From Streptomyces sp. D2-8 (GTDB lineage: Bacteria > Actinomycetota > Actinomycetes > Streptomycetales > Streptomycetaceae): DNA of 64,000 bases. Shown here piece after piece: positions 35,052 through 45,544 of this stretch. Position 1 is the stretch's first letter. Every line of letters begins with the position of its first letter. Where the stretch lies: positions 62,001 to 126,000 of the forward strand of contig NZ_JAAHBP010000001.1 in NCBI RefSeq assembly GCF_023184515.1, read 5' to 3'. A program made the position numbers and the translations under genes. The notes under the pieces were generated by a model. It did not search any database. It saw nothing but the letters and a program-made list of their open reading frames with translations, and was not told where the DNA came from.

Positions 35052-35121
35052 CCAGTCTATGGCAGCCCCGCGCTGTCAGGCTGCGCCTGGACACGGGTCA
35101 CGGTGAAGGGGACACCGCACG

Positions 35122-37335
35122 ATGACCGAAGTCAACACACCGCCGCGCGTCGGAGGCTGGACCCGTTTCGTCACCGCCCGGCCCAGACTGTCGCTGCTGG
35201 TGGCGCTGGTGCTCACCGCCCTCGCGGTGCTGGCCGGCAGCGGTGTCGCCGACCGGCTCGGCGCGGGCGGCTGGGAGGACCCGGCCGCCGAGTCCACGTA
35301 CGCGACCAAGGCCCTGGAGCGCGAGTTCCCCGGCTCCCAGCCCAACCTGCTGCTCCTGCTCGACGCGGGCGACGCCTCGGTAGACGCCCCGGCCGTCGCC
35401 GCCGAGGCCGAGCGGCTCACCCAGCGTCTGGCGGGCGAGCGGGGCGTCACCGGCGTCGGCTCCTACTGGCAGTCCAGTGCCCCGGCCCTGCGCGCCGAGG
35501 ACGGGCACGAGGCGCTGATAGCCGCCCGCATCACCGGCGACGAGAAGACCGCCGGCGAGACCCTGGAGCGCCTCGCGCCCCACTACCGCGGCACGCACGG
35601 CCCGGTGGAGGTCACCATCGGCGGCCCGGTCGCCGTACGGCACGAGATGCAGACGGTCATCCAGGAGGACCTCACCCGGGCCGAGCTCATCGCCCTGCCC
35701 GTGACGCTGGTGCTGCTCGTGATGGTCTTCGGCAGCGCCGTCGCGGCCCTGCTGCCGCTCGGCATCGGCATCGTCGCCATCCTCGGGACGAACGCCATCC
35801 TGCGCGGCCTCACCGAGCTGACCGACGTCTCCGTGTTCGCGATCAACCTCACCACGGCCCTCGGCCTGGGCCTCGCCATCGACTACGCGCTCTTCATCGT
35901 CCGCCGCTTCCGCGAGGAACTGGCCGCGGGCGCCGAACCCCTGACCGCGATCGGCACGACCCTGCGCACAGCCGGCCGCACCGTGCTGTTCTCCGCCCTC
36001 ACGGTCGCGGTCTCCCTGGCGGCGATGCTGGTCTTCCCGCAGTACTTCCTGCGCTCCTTCGCCTACGCCGGGATCGCCGTGGTGCTGCTGGCGGCCGCGT
36101 CCGCGCTGATCCTGCTCCCGGCGGCGCTGATCCTGCTGGGCCACCGGGTCGATGCCCTGGACCTGCGCCGCCTGATCCGGCGCGGACACCGGTCGGAGCC
36201 CGCCGACCGGCAGGGCCGGGCCTGGGCCCGCACGGCGACGCTCGTCATGCGCCGCGCCCCGTTCTTCGCCCTCGGCACCACCGTCGTCCTCGTCCTGCTC
36301 GGACTGCCCTTCCTGGGCGTGCGGTTCGGCACCGCCGACGACCGCCAGCTGCCGTCGACCTCCGAGTCCCACACCGTGCAGCAGCACATCCGGGAGGGCT
36401 TCCCGGGCAGCCCCGGCGGCGGCCTCGAAGTGCTCGCAGAGGGGCGCGCGAGCGAGGCGCAGTACGGCGCCTACAAGGAGCGCGTCGCCGCACTGCCCGA
36501 CGTGCTGCGGGTCGAGGGACCGCTGGTGAAGGGCGACTCGGCGTACTTCACGGTGCTGCCGAAGGGCGAGGCGGTGGACGACGCGGCCCAGCGTCTCGTC
36601 GGCGACCTGCGCGAGACCCGGGCCCCCTTCGACACCAAGGTGACCGGCACGGCGGCCGTCCTGGTCGACTCCAAGGACGCCATAGGGGAGCGCCTGCCGC
36701 TCGCGGCGGTCTTCATCACGATCGTCACACTGCTCCTGGTCTTCCTCCTCACGGGCAGCGTGCTCATACCGATCCAGGCGGTCGTCCTCAACGCGCTCAG
36801 CCTGACGGCCATGTTCGGCGCGGTCGTCTGGGTCTTCCAGGACGGCCACCTGTCCGGCCTGCTCGGCTTCACCAGCCCCGGCTCCATAGAGACGACCCTC
36901 CCGGTCCTGATGTTCTGCGTGGCCTTCGGCCTCTCCATGGACTACGGCGTGTTCCTGCTCTCCCGCATCAAGGAGGAGTACGACCGCACCGGCGACCACG
37001 ACCAGGCCGTCCGCCACGGCCTGGCACGCACCGGCGGGCTGATCACCGCGGCGGCGGTCATCCTGGCCGTGGTCATGGTCGCGATCGGCACGTCCCGGGT
37101 CACCAACACCAAGATGCTCGGCCTGGGCATCGCCCTGGCGGTCCTGATGGACGCGATGATCGTCCGCAGTCTCCTGGTCCCCGCGGTCATGCGCCTCACC
37201 GGCCGCGCCACGTGGTGGGCCCCGCGACCCCTGCGCCGTTTCCACGAGCGCTTCGGCCTGAGCGAGACGGAGGCGGAACGGCCGACGGGAGAAACGGAAC
37301 CGGCCCGGGACAAGGTCGGGGCGTCGGCCGGCTGA
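35122..37335 (+). CDS. MMPL/RND-family exporter
   Basis: A 737-residue membrane transporter with the MMPL architecture: helix 1 (LSLLVALVLTALAVLAGSG), an outside domain, a helix block with GLGLAIDYALFIVRRFREE, a second outside domain, and a second block with FGLSMDYGVFLLSRIKEEY. The two D-Y motifs are the proton-relay aspartates of the family. Members export lipids, siderophores or antibiotics by proton exchange. The divergent TetR gene and its paired operators suggest substrate-induced expression. Substrate unknown. Confidence 0.93.
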   Translation: MTEVNTPPRVGGWTRFVTARPRLSLLVALVLTALAVLAGSGVADRLGAGGWEDPAAESTYATKALEREFPGSQPNLLLLLDAGDASVDAPAVAAEAERLTQRLAGERGVTGVGSYWQSSAPALRAEDGHEALIAARITGDEKTAGETLERLAPHYRGTHGPVEVTIGGPVAVRHEMQTVIQEDLTRAELIALPVTLVLLVMVFGSAVAALLPLGIGIVAILGTNAILRGLTELTDVSVFAINLTTALGLGLAIDYALFIVRRFREELAAGAEPLTAIGTTLRTAGRTVLFSALTVAVSLAAMLVFPQYFLRSFAYAGIAVVLLAAASALILLPAALILLGHRVDALDLRRLIRRGHRSEPADRQGRAWARTATLVMRRAPFFALGTTVVLVLLGLPFLGVRFGTADDRQLPSTSESHTVQQHIREGFPGSPGGGLEVLAEGRASEAQYGAYKERVAALPDVLRVEGPLVKGDSAYFTVLPKGEAVDDAAQRLVGDLRETRAPFDTKVTGTAAVLVDSKDAIGERLPLAAVFITIVTLLLVFLLTGSVLIPIQAVVLNALSLTAMFGAVVWVFQDGHLSGLLGFTSPGSIETTLPVLMFCVAFGLSMDYGVFLLSRIKEEYDRTGDHDQAVRHGLARTGGLITAAAVILAVVMVAIGTSRVTNTKMLGLGIALAVLMDAMIVRSLLVPAVMRLTGRATWWAPRPLRRFHERFGLSETEAERPTGETEPARDKVGASAG

Positions 37336-37473
37336 CCGGAGCGGCGCCGAGCCCGGTCCGCGGTGTCCCTCGGTGCACCGCTAGCGTTCCCCGAGGTGCT
37401 GAACGCGAGGGCGCGAGGGCACCCGGCGCCCCCGGGAGCTCCGGGCGCGGCAGAACGAAAGGCGGGTGGGTCC

Positions 37474-38517
37474 ATGCGGGCCGTGGTGTTCGAGCGGTAC
37501 GGGGAAGCGGCCGAGGTGCGGGACGTCGCGGACCCGCAGCCCGCGGAGCACGGGGTCGTCGTGCGGGTCGAGGCCACCGGGCTGTGCCGCAGCGACTGGC
37601 ACGGCTGGCAGGGCCACGACCCGGACATCGCGCTGCCGCACGTGCCCGGGCACGAACTCGCCGGGGTCGTCGAGGCGGTGGGCGCCCGGGTGACCCGGTG
37701 GCGGCCCGGCGACCGGGTCACCGTGCCGTTCATCTGCGCCTGCGGCACCTGCCCGTCCTGCGCGGCGGGCGACCATCAGGTGTGCGAGCGCCAGACCCAG
37801 CCCGGCTTCACCCACTGGGGCTCCTTCGCCCAGTACGTGGCGCTGGACCATGCCGATGTGAACCTCGTGGCGCTGCCCGACGAGTTGTCCTTCGCGACGG
37901 CGGCCTCGCTCGGCTGCCGGTTCGCCACGGCGTACCGGGCGGTGGTGCAGCAGGGCCGGGTCGCGGCGGGGGAGTGGGTCGCGGTGCACGGCTGCGGCGG
38001 GGTCGGGCTCTCGGCCGTGATGATCGCGGCCGCCGCGGGTGCCCGGGTCGTGGCCGTCGACGTGTCGCCCGGCGCCCTGAACCTGGCGCGGACGTTCGGG
38101 GCGGCGCGGTGTGTCGACGCGGCGGCCGTGCCGGACACCGCGGCCGCGGTCCGTGAGCTGACGGGCGGCGGTGCCCACCTCTCCCTCGACGCGCTGGGCT
38201 CACCCGGCACATGCGCCGCCTCCGTGAACGGCCTGCGCCGCCGCGGCCGGCACGTCCAGGTCGGCCTGCTGCCCTCGCCGGCCGGCACGACACCCGTACC
38301 GATGGCCCGCGCGATCGCCCTGGAGCTCGAACTCCTCGGCAGCCACGGCATGGCAGCCCACAGCTACCCGCCGATGCTGGAACTGGTCCGCAGCGGCGTG
38401 CTGCGCCCCGACCTGCTGGTGACGTCGACGATCACGCTGGAGGAGGTCCCGTCCGCGCTGGCCGCGATGGGGACGGCGCCGGGAGCGGGGGCGACGGTCA
38501 TCGAGCCGTGGAGCTGA
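37474..38517 (+). CDS. Zinc-dependent alcohol dehydrogenase
   Basis: A 347-residue medium-chain dehydrogenase. Catalytic zinc ligands are Cys in GLCRSDWHGW, the His/Glu of HVPGHELAG and a later Cys in LGCRFATAY; the four structural-zinc Cys are in CACGTCPSCAAGDHQVC. The Rossmann motif is GCGGVGLSAV with VAVDVS. ATG 37474 is the start; longer frames lack a ribosome site. Monocistronic. Physiological substrate not evident; close relatives accept primary alcohols or aldehydes. Confidence 0.92.
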   Translation: MRAVVFERYGEAAEVRDVADPQPAEHGVVVRVEATGLCRSDWHGWQGHDPDIALPHVPGHELAGVVEAVGARVTRWRPGDRVTVPFICACGTCPSCAAGDHQVCERQTQPGFTHWGSFAQYVALDHADVNLVALPDELSFATAASLGCRFATAYRAVVQQGRVAAGEWVAVHGCGGVGLSAVMIAAAAGARVVAVDVSPGALNLARTFGAARCVDAAAVPDTAAAVRELTGGGAHLSLDALGSPGTCAASVNGLRRRGRHVQVGLLPSPAGTTPVPMARAIALELELLGSHGMAAHSYPPMLELVRSGVLRPDLLVTSTITLEEVPSALAAMGTAPGAGATVIEPWS

Positions 38518-38581
38518 CGCACCGGCCGACGACGGTGCCCCACGCGAGGGTGGGGCACGAGGCCGAGACAGGGCGACGGGG

Positions 38582-38782
38582 TCAGTCGGCTCTTCGGCCG
38601 CGGTTGCCGGGCCTGGAGGCGACCCACGCTCGGACCGTGTCGGCGTACCAGTAGGGCTTGCCGCTCTCGACGTGGTCGGGCGGGGGCAGCAGCCCGTGCT
38701 TGCGGTAGGACCGCACAGTGTCCGGCTGCACACGGATGTGCGCCGCGATCTCCTTGTAGGACCAGAGCCTTCGGTCGGTCAT
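38582..38782 (-). CDS. Small helix-turn-helix (MerR/excisionase-like) protein
   Basis: A 66-residue protein that is essentially one winged helix-turn-helix: LWSYKEIAAHIRVQPDTVRS YRKHGLLPPPDH, then WYADTVRAWVASRPG. Size and fold match AlpA/Xis-like or BldC-like DNA-binding proteins. ATG 38782 is preferred with GGAGG 9 bases upstream; the long open frame above it is an artefact. It is not next to an integrase. A regulator of unknown targets, possibly host-encoded. Confidence 0.85.
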   Translation of the reverse strand: MTDRRLWSYKEIAAHIRVQPDTVRSYRKHGLLPPPDHVESGKPYWYADTVRAWVASRPGNRGRRAD

Positions 38783-39223
38783 GACGTGCACCTCCCCGCG
38801 CGCACCACGGCGGCGGCCGTGGACGGCCGTCCGGGGGAGCCGGGCGCTGCGCTGGCGATCAACAAGCCTGTGCCCGGTCAACGACGCCCGGTGATACGGG
38901 GCAGGGCCTGTGGGCCGGGTGTGACGGAAGACCCGCGTACACGCGACATGTGTGACACGGAGGGGGCGTTTGTGACACACCCGGGGCAAAGACGCGCGCC
39001 GGAGTGTCGGCGGGGCGCCTTGACGCGGCACCCGGGCCCGGTCGGCAGCCGTCCGGAGAGGCGGGGCGGCAGGTGGGGCTGAAGACTACGGAACTGTGAG
39101 GACGCGGACGTAGACATACGGAAAGCGCTGTCATGATCTGGTCCGAATGTCCGGACAAAACATTGACAGGGCTTCGAGAGGGGGCTACAAAACCGGGGAG
39201 AGCCGAGCATCGAGGGGACACCG
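38783..39223. promoter_or_regulatory. 441-base upstream region of the iol operon
   Basis: No gene. Close to iolC it has GAAAGCGCT (39121-39129), the same core as the LacI-type site at 10009-10020, and the perfect palindrome TGTCCGGACA (39148-39157), itself preceded by GGTCCG (39140-39145). AAAACATTGACAGG follows and may include the -35 region. A LacI- or GntR-type regulator is the likely controller; none is encoded next to it. Confidence 0.5.
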
Positions 39224-40198
39224 ATGGCGTACGACCTGATCACCATGGGGCGGATCGGAGTGGATCTGTATCCGCTCCAGACCGGCGTCCCGCTGCCGCA
39301 GGTCACGTCCTTCGGCAAGTTCCTCGGCGGCTCGGCGAGCAACGTCGCGGTCGCCGCGGCCCGCCTGGGACGCCGGACGGCAGTGATCACCCGCACCGGC
39401 GACGACCCCTTCGGCACCTACCTCCACGAGGCCCTGACCGGCTTCGGCGTGGACGACCGCTGGGTCACCCCGGTCCCCGGCCTGCCCACCCCGGTCACCT
39501 TCTGCGAGATCTTCCCGCCGGATGACTTCCCGCTGTACTTCTACCGGCAGCCCAAGGCCCCGGACCTGGAGATCGACGCCCACGAGCTCGACCTCGACGC
39601 CATCCGGGACGCCCGGGTCTTCTGGGTCACGGGCACGGGCCTGAGCGAGGAACCCAGCCGGACGGCGACCCTCGCGGCCCTCGCCCACCGCGCCAAGGCC
39701 GGCACGACGGTGTTCGACCTCGACTGGCGCCCGATGTTCTGGACCCGTGACATCAGCGGCTCCCGCCGCGGGCCCGACGCGGCCCGCCCCTTCTACACGG
39801 AGGCCCTGCGCCACACGACCGTCGCGGTCGGCAACCTCGACGAGGTGGAGGTCGCCACGGGCGTGCGCGAACCCCACGCCGCCGCCCGCGCCCTCCTGGA
39901 CGCCGGTGTCGAACTGGCCGTCGTCAAGCAGGGACCCAAGGGCGTCCTCGCGGTGAACAGCGCCGGCGAGAGCGCCGAGGTCCCGCCGCTGCCGGTGCAC
40001 GTCCTCAACGGCCTCGGTGCCGGCGACGCCTTCGGCGGCTGTCTCGTCCACGGCCTGCTGGCCGGCTGGGACCTGGAGAAGACCCTGCGGCACGCCAACG
40101 CCGCCGGTGCCATCGTCGCCTCCCGCCTGGAGTGCTCCTCCGCGATGCCCACGCCGGACGAGATCGAGGCGGCCGTCACCGCGGGGGCCGTCCAGTGA
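39224..40198 (+). CDS. iolC: 5-dehydro-2-deoxygluconokinase
   Basis: A 324-residue PfkB-family kinase. Motifs are FLGGSASNVAVAAARLGRR and NGLGAGDAFGGCLVHGLL with the catalytic Asp; FPPDDFPLYFYRQPKAPD is typical of IolC. It phosphorylates 2-deoxy-5-keto-gluconate in inositol catabolism. ATG 39224 is the first gene of the operon, and its TGA overlaps the next GTG. Placement before an aldolase-like gene, iolB, iolD and mmsA confirms the role. Confidence 0.93.
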   Translation: MAYDLITMGRIGVDLYPLQTGVPLPQVTSFGKFLGGSASNVAVAAARLGRRTAVITRTGDDPFGTYLHEALTGFGVDDRWVTPVPGLPTPVTFCEIFPPDDFPLYFYRQPKAPDLEIDAHELDLDAIRDARVFWVTGTGLSEEPSRTATLAALAHRAKAGTTVFDLDWRPMFWTRDISGSRRGPDAARPFYTEALRHTTVAVGNLDEVEVATGVREPHAAARALLDAGVELAVVKQGPKGVLAVNSAGESAEVPPLPVHVLNGLGAGDAFGGCLVHGLLAGWDLEKTLRHANAAGAIVASRLECSSAMPTPDEIEAAVTAGAVQ

Positions 40199-41085
40199 CC
40201 GTCGACATCTCCGAACTCGTCCGCCTGCGCAGCCGGCACCCGGAGGCGATCGCCGAGGCCGCGGCCCGTCGCCCCCGCCGGCCGCTGCTGAACTCGAGCG
40301 GCCGTCTGATGATCGTCGCCGCCGACCACCCGGCCCGCGGCGCCCTCGGCGTCGGCGGGCGCAGCATGGCCATGGCCAACCGCGCCGACCTCCTCGAACG
40401 CCTGTGCCTGGCTCTGTCCCGCCCGGGCGTGGACGGCGTCCTCGCCACCGCCGACATCCTCGACGACCTGCTCCTGCTCGGCGCCCTCGACGGCAAGGTC
40501 GTCCTGGGGTCGATGAACCGCGGCGGCCTCCAGGGCGCCAGCTTCGAACTCGACGATCGCTTCACCGGCCACCGCCCCGAGGACATCGAGCGCCTCGGCT
40601 TCGACGCGGGCAAGCTGCTCCTGCGCATCGACTACGACGACCCCGGTTCGCTGACCACCCTGGAGTCCACCGCCCGGGCCGTCGACGCCATGGCCGCCCG
40701 GAAACTCCCCGTCTTCGTCGAGCCGTTCATCAGCCGCCGCGACGAGCAGGGCCGGCTCCGCAACGACCTCTCCGCGGAGGCCGTGACCAAGTCGATCGCG
40801 ATCGCCTCGGGGCTCGGCGGCAGTTCCGCCTACACCTGGCTCAAGGTGCCGGTCACCGACAACCCCGACGACATGGCCGAGGTCATGGCGACCTCCACGC
40901 TGCCCGCCGTGCTGCTCGGCGGCGAGGTGGGCGGCTCCGCCGAGGAGCAGGCCGGGGCGTACGAGAAGTGGCGCGGCGCGCTCCAACTGCCCACCGTGTG
41001 CGGGCTGGTCGTGGGGCGTTCGCTGCTGTACCCGGCGGACGGCGACGTGGCCGCCGCCGTGGACACCGCCGTCGGACTGCTGTGA
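40195..41085 (+). CDS. Cgl0159-family (beta/alpha)8 aldolase-like protein, probable DKGP aldolase
   Basis: A 296-residue TIM-barrel protein related to class I DeoC/LsrF aldolases. Notable stretches: LMIVAADHPARGALGVGG, VLGSMNRGGLQGA, KLLLRIDYDDPG, YTWLKVPVTDNP (candidate Schiff-base Lys) and VCGLVVGRSLLYP. GTG 40195 overlaps the iolC stop. In inositol breakdown, phosphorylated deoxyketogluconate must be split into dihydroxyacetone phosphate and malonic semialdehyde (IolJ in Bacillus); this gene is the only aldolase candidate here. The role is inference from position and fold. Confidence 0.85.
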   Translation: MTVDISELVRLRSRHPEAIAEAAARRPRRPLLNSSGRLMIVAADHPARGALGVGGRSMAMANRADLLERLCLALSRPGVDGVLATADILDDLLLLGALDGKVVLGSMNRGGLQGASFELDDRFTGHRPEDIERLGFDAGKLLLRIDYDDPGSLTTLESTARAVDAMAARKLPVFVEPFISRRDEQGRLRNDLSAEAVTKSIAIASGLGGSSAYTWLKVPVTDNPDDMAEVMATSTLPAVLLGGEVGGSAEEQAGAYEKWRGALQLPTVCGLVVGRSLLYPADGDVAAAVDTAVGLL

Positions 41086-41095
41086 GGGCCGTGGC

Positions 41096-41917
41096 ATGAC
41101 CAGTGAGCTGTACGTCCCCAAGGGCACCACCACCGACGTGAACCACGTCCTGGACATCGACCCCGAGCGGGCCGGCTGGACGCACAGCAGCCTGCGGATC
41201 GTGGAGCTGTCACCGGACGGCACCCACACCTTCACCACCGGGGACAGCGAGTGGATCGTGCTGCCCCTGAACGGCGCGTGCACCGTGCGCGTCGAAGACG
41301 ATGAGTTCCACCTCTCGGGCAGGGAGAGCGTGTTCGCGTCGGTCACCGACTTCGCGTACGTGCCCCGTGACGCCCGGGTCCAGATCGCCTCCGGCGCGGG
41401 AGGCCGCTTTGCTTTGGCAGGAGCGAAGTGCGAGCGACAACTCCCCGCCCGCTACGGCCCCGCGCCGGAGGTCCCCGTCGAAGAGCGCGGCAGCGGCACC
41501 TGCACGCGCCGCGTCCGCAACTTCGCCTCGGCCGACGCCTTCGACTGCGACAAGCTCATCGCGGTCGAGGTGATCACGCCCGGCGGAAACTGGTCCTCGT
41601 ACCCGCCGCACAAACACGACGAGCACCGGCCGGGCGAGGAGTCGGAGCTGGAGGAGATCTACTACTTCGAGATCGACGGCCCGAACGGGTTCGGCTATCA
41701 GCGCGTATTCCCCTCGCGTGAGGGCGGCTCCGACGTCCTCACGGAGGTCCGTTCCGGCGACGCCGTCCTCGTCCCCGACGGCTGGCACGGCCCGTCGATC
41801 GCCCAGCCCGGCCACGACATGTACTACCTGAACGTCATGGCGGGCCCGGGCGACACGAGGGAGTGGCGGATCTGCTTCCATCCGGCCCACGCAGCAGGCA
41901 CAAAGGGGTACCGATGA
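41096..41917 (+). CDS. iolB: 5-deoxy-glucuronate isomerase
   Basis: A 273-residue double-cupin KduI/IolB-family isomerase converting 5-deoxyglucuronate to 2-deoxy-5-ketogluconate, the IolC substrate. The metal site is in SYPPHKHDEHRP plus the Glu of LEEIYYFEI and a later His in DGWHGPS. Starts 10 bases after the aldolase gene; its TGA overlaps iolD's ATG (ATGA). Confidence 0.95.
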   Translation: MTSELYVPKGTTTDVNHVLDIDPERAGWTHSSLRIVELSPDGTHTFTTGDSEWIVLPLNGACTVRVEDDEFHLSGRESVFASVTDFAYVPRDARVQIASGAGGRFALAGAKCERQLPARYGPAPEVPVEERGSGTCTRRVRNFASADAFDCDKLIAVEVITPGGNWSSYPPHKHDEHRPGEESELEEIYYFEIDGPNGFGYQRVFPSREGGSDVLTEVRSGDAVLVPDGWHGPSIAQPGHDMYYLNVMAGPGDTREWRICFHPAHAAGTKGYR

Positions 41918-43800
41918 CCGTGCAGACGACCAGGCTGACGGTGGCCCAGGCCCTCGTCCGCTTCCTCGCCGCCCAGTACACCGAACGCGACGGCGTCCGG
42001 CGGCGGCTCATCGGCGCCACCTGGGGCATCTTCGGCCACGGCAACGTCGCCGGCATCGGCCAGGCGCTCGTGGAGCACGCCGAGGAGATGCCGTACCACC
42101 AGGGCCGCAACGAACAGGCCATGGTGCACGCGGCGGTCGGCTACGCCCGCCAGTCGGGCCGCCTGTCCACCCACGCGGTGACGACCTCCATCGGCCCGGG
42201 CGCCACCAACCTCGTCACCGGTGCCGCCCTCGCGACCATCAACCACCTTCCGGTGCTGCTCCTGCCCGGCGACACCTTCGCCACCCGCCCCGCCGACCCG
42301 GTCCTCCAGCAGCTCGAAGTGCCGTACGCGGGCGATGTGTCGGTCAACGACTGCCTGCGCCCGGTGTCGAAGTACTTCGACCGGATCACCCGCCCCGAAG
42401 CCCTGATCCCCTCGGCGCTCAGCGCGATGCGGGTGCTCACCGACCCCGTCGAGACCGGCGCCGTCACCCTCGCCCTGCCCCAGGACGTGCAGGCCGAGGC
42501 GTACGACTGGCCCGAGGAGTTCTTCGCCGAGCGCGTCTGGACCGTACGGCGTCCCGGCGCCGACCCGACCGAACACGCCGAGGCCGTGCGGACGATCCGG
42601 GCGGCGAAGCGGCCCCTGGTCATCGCGGGCGGCGGCGTCCACCACAGCCGTGCCGAGGGGGCCCTCGCCGAGTTCGCGGAAGCCACCGGCATCCCGGTCG
42701 CCTCCACCCAGGCGGGCAAGGGCTCCCTGCGCCACGACCACCCCCAGGACGTCGGCGGCGTCGGCCACACGGGAACGGCCACGGCCGACGAACTCGCCCG
42801 CACCGCCGACCTGGTGATCGGTGTCGGCACCCGCTACACCGACTTCACCACCGCCTCCGGCACCCTGTTCAGCAACCCGGACGTCCGGTTCCTCAACCTC
42901 AACATCGCCCCCTTCGACGGTCACAAGCTCGCCGGGCAGCCCCTGGTCGCGGACGCCCGCAGCGGCCTGCAGGAGCTCACCGAGGCCCTCCGGATGCACG
43001 CGCACCGGGTCGCCGGCACCTACGCCACCGAGTACACCGAGGACAAGGAGCGCTGGGAGCAGCGCGTCGACGCCTGCTACGAGGTGGCCGAACCGGACAC
43101 CCGCCCGACTCAGCCCCAGGTCCTCGGCGCCCTGGACGAGATCGCCGACGAGTCGGACATCCTGATCAACGCCGCCGGATCCCTCCCCGGCGACCTGCAC
43201 AAACTGTGGCGGACGCGGTCGCCCGACCAGTACCACCTGGAGTACGGCTACTCCTGCATGGGCTACGAGATCCCGGCCGCCATCGGCGTGAAGATGGCCG
43301 CTCCCGACCGGCCGGTGTGGGCGCTGGTCGGTGACGGCACCTATCTGATGATGCCGACGGAGCTCGTGACGGCCGTGCAGGAAGGCATCGCGATCAAGGT
43401 CCTGATCATCCAGAACCACGGCTACGCGTCCATCGGCGGCCTGTCGGATTCGGTGGGCGGCGAGCGGTTCGGCACCGCCTACCGCTACCCGGCCGAGGAC
43501 GGCTCGTACACGGGGCCGCCGCTGCCCGTGGACCTCGCCGCCAACGCGGCCAGCCTCGGCATGCGCGTCCTGCGCGCGAAGACCGTCCGGGACCTGCGGG
43601 AGGCCCTCGCCGAGGCCCGGGCGGCCGACACTCCCACATGTGTCTACGTCGAGACCCAAACGGCAGACACAGTGTCGGGCGCGCCTCCCGCGCAGGCCTG
43701 GTGGGATGTACCCGTGGCCGAGACCGCGACGCGCCCGTCGGCGGTCAAGGCACGTGAGCTGTACGAACGGCACGTCTCCACCCGACGCCGCCATCTGTGA
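41914..43800 (+). CDS. iolD: 3D-(3,5/4)-trihydroxycyclohexane-1,2-dione acylhydrolase (thiamine diphosphate)
   Basis: A 628-residue ThDP enzyme that hydrolytically opens the inositol-derived ring to 5-deoxyglucuronate. The N-terminal pyrimidine-binding domain has the Glu of GRNEQAMVHAAVGYA, and the C-terminal domain has VGDGTYLMM ... LIIQNHGYASIGGLS, the GDG-N signature for ThDP-Mg. ATG 41914 overlaps iolB's stop. Length is normal for IolD. In the operon order it acts before IolB. Confidence 0.95.
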   Translation: MTVQTTRLTVAQALVRFLAAQYTERDGVRRRLIGATWGIFGHGNVAGIGQALVEHAEEMPYHQGRNEQAMVHAAVGYARQSGRLSTHAVTTSIGPGATNLVTGAALATINHLPVLLLPGDTFATRPADPVLQQLEVPYAGDVSVNDCLRPVSKYFDRITRPEALIPSALSAMRVLTDPVETGAVTLALPQDVQAEAYDWPEEFFAERVWTVRRPGADPTEHAEAVRTIRAAKRPLVIAGGGVHHSRAEGALAEFAEATGIPVASTQAGKGSLRHDHPQDVGGVGHTGTATADELARTADLVIGVGTRYTDFTTASGTLFSNPDVRFLNLNIAPFDGHKLAGQPLVADARSGLQELTEALRMHAHRVAGTYATEYTEDKERWEQRVDACYEVAEPDTRPTQPQVLGALDEIADESDILINAAGSLPGDLHKLWRTRSPDQYHLEYGYSCMGYEIPAAIGVKMAAPDRPVWALVGDGTYLMMPTELVTAVQEGIAIKVLIIQNHGYASIGGLSDSVGGERFGTAYRYPAEDGSYTGPPLPVDLAANAASLGMRVLRAKTVRDLREALAEARAADTPTCVYVETQTADTVSGAPPAQAWWDVPVAETATRPSAVKARELYERHVSTRRRHL

Positions 43801-43814
43801 AGGAGTTCCCGGCC

Positions 43815-45317
<1,503 letters not shown>

Positions 45318-45355
45318 GGCATCCACCGCATCTCGATCCCGGCGGACGAGCAGGC

Positions 45356-45412
45356 TTCTCAGGGGCGCGGGGAACTGCGCGAATAGCCACAACGCACCCG
45401 TACCCGGCAACG
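45356..45412. repeat. Copy of a common Streptomyces intergenic element
   Basis: Contains AGGGGCGCGGGGAACTGCGC followed by GAATAGCCACAACGCACCCG, which I recognise as an interspersed GC-rich element found many times between Streptomyces genes. It folds around GCGC...GCGC and lies between mmsA and the hydrolase-ABC gene. The rest of 45318-45544 holds no gene. Confidence 0.65.
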
Positions 45413-45544
45413 CGGAGGCCGCACCGAGCTCGGAGCCGTACACCACCCGCAGTACGCCGCAACCCCGTGTACACCCCTGGAACGGCCCTTACCTCGGCCT
45501 CCGGTCGACAACTGTTCGACAGGTTCACCCCGTACCGTTGATGC

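Noticed and set aside
33645..38156. Plus-strand open frame of 1503 codons
   Set aside because: It runs antisense to copA/copZ/tetR and out of frame through the MMPL and dehydrogenase genes; composition is Arg/Pro/Gly-rich nonsense.
38582..38782. Small HTH gene as an excisionase of an integrated element
   Set aside because: No integrase, tRNA gene or attachment repeat nearby; more likely a host regulator.
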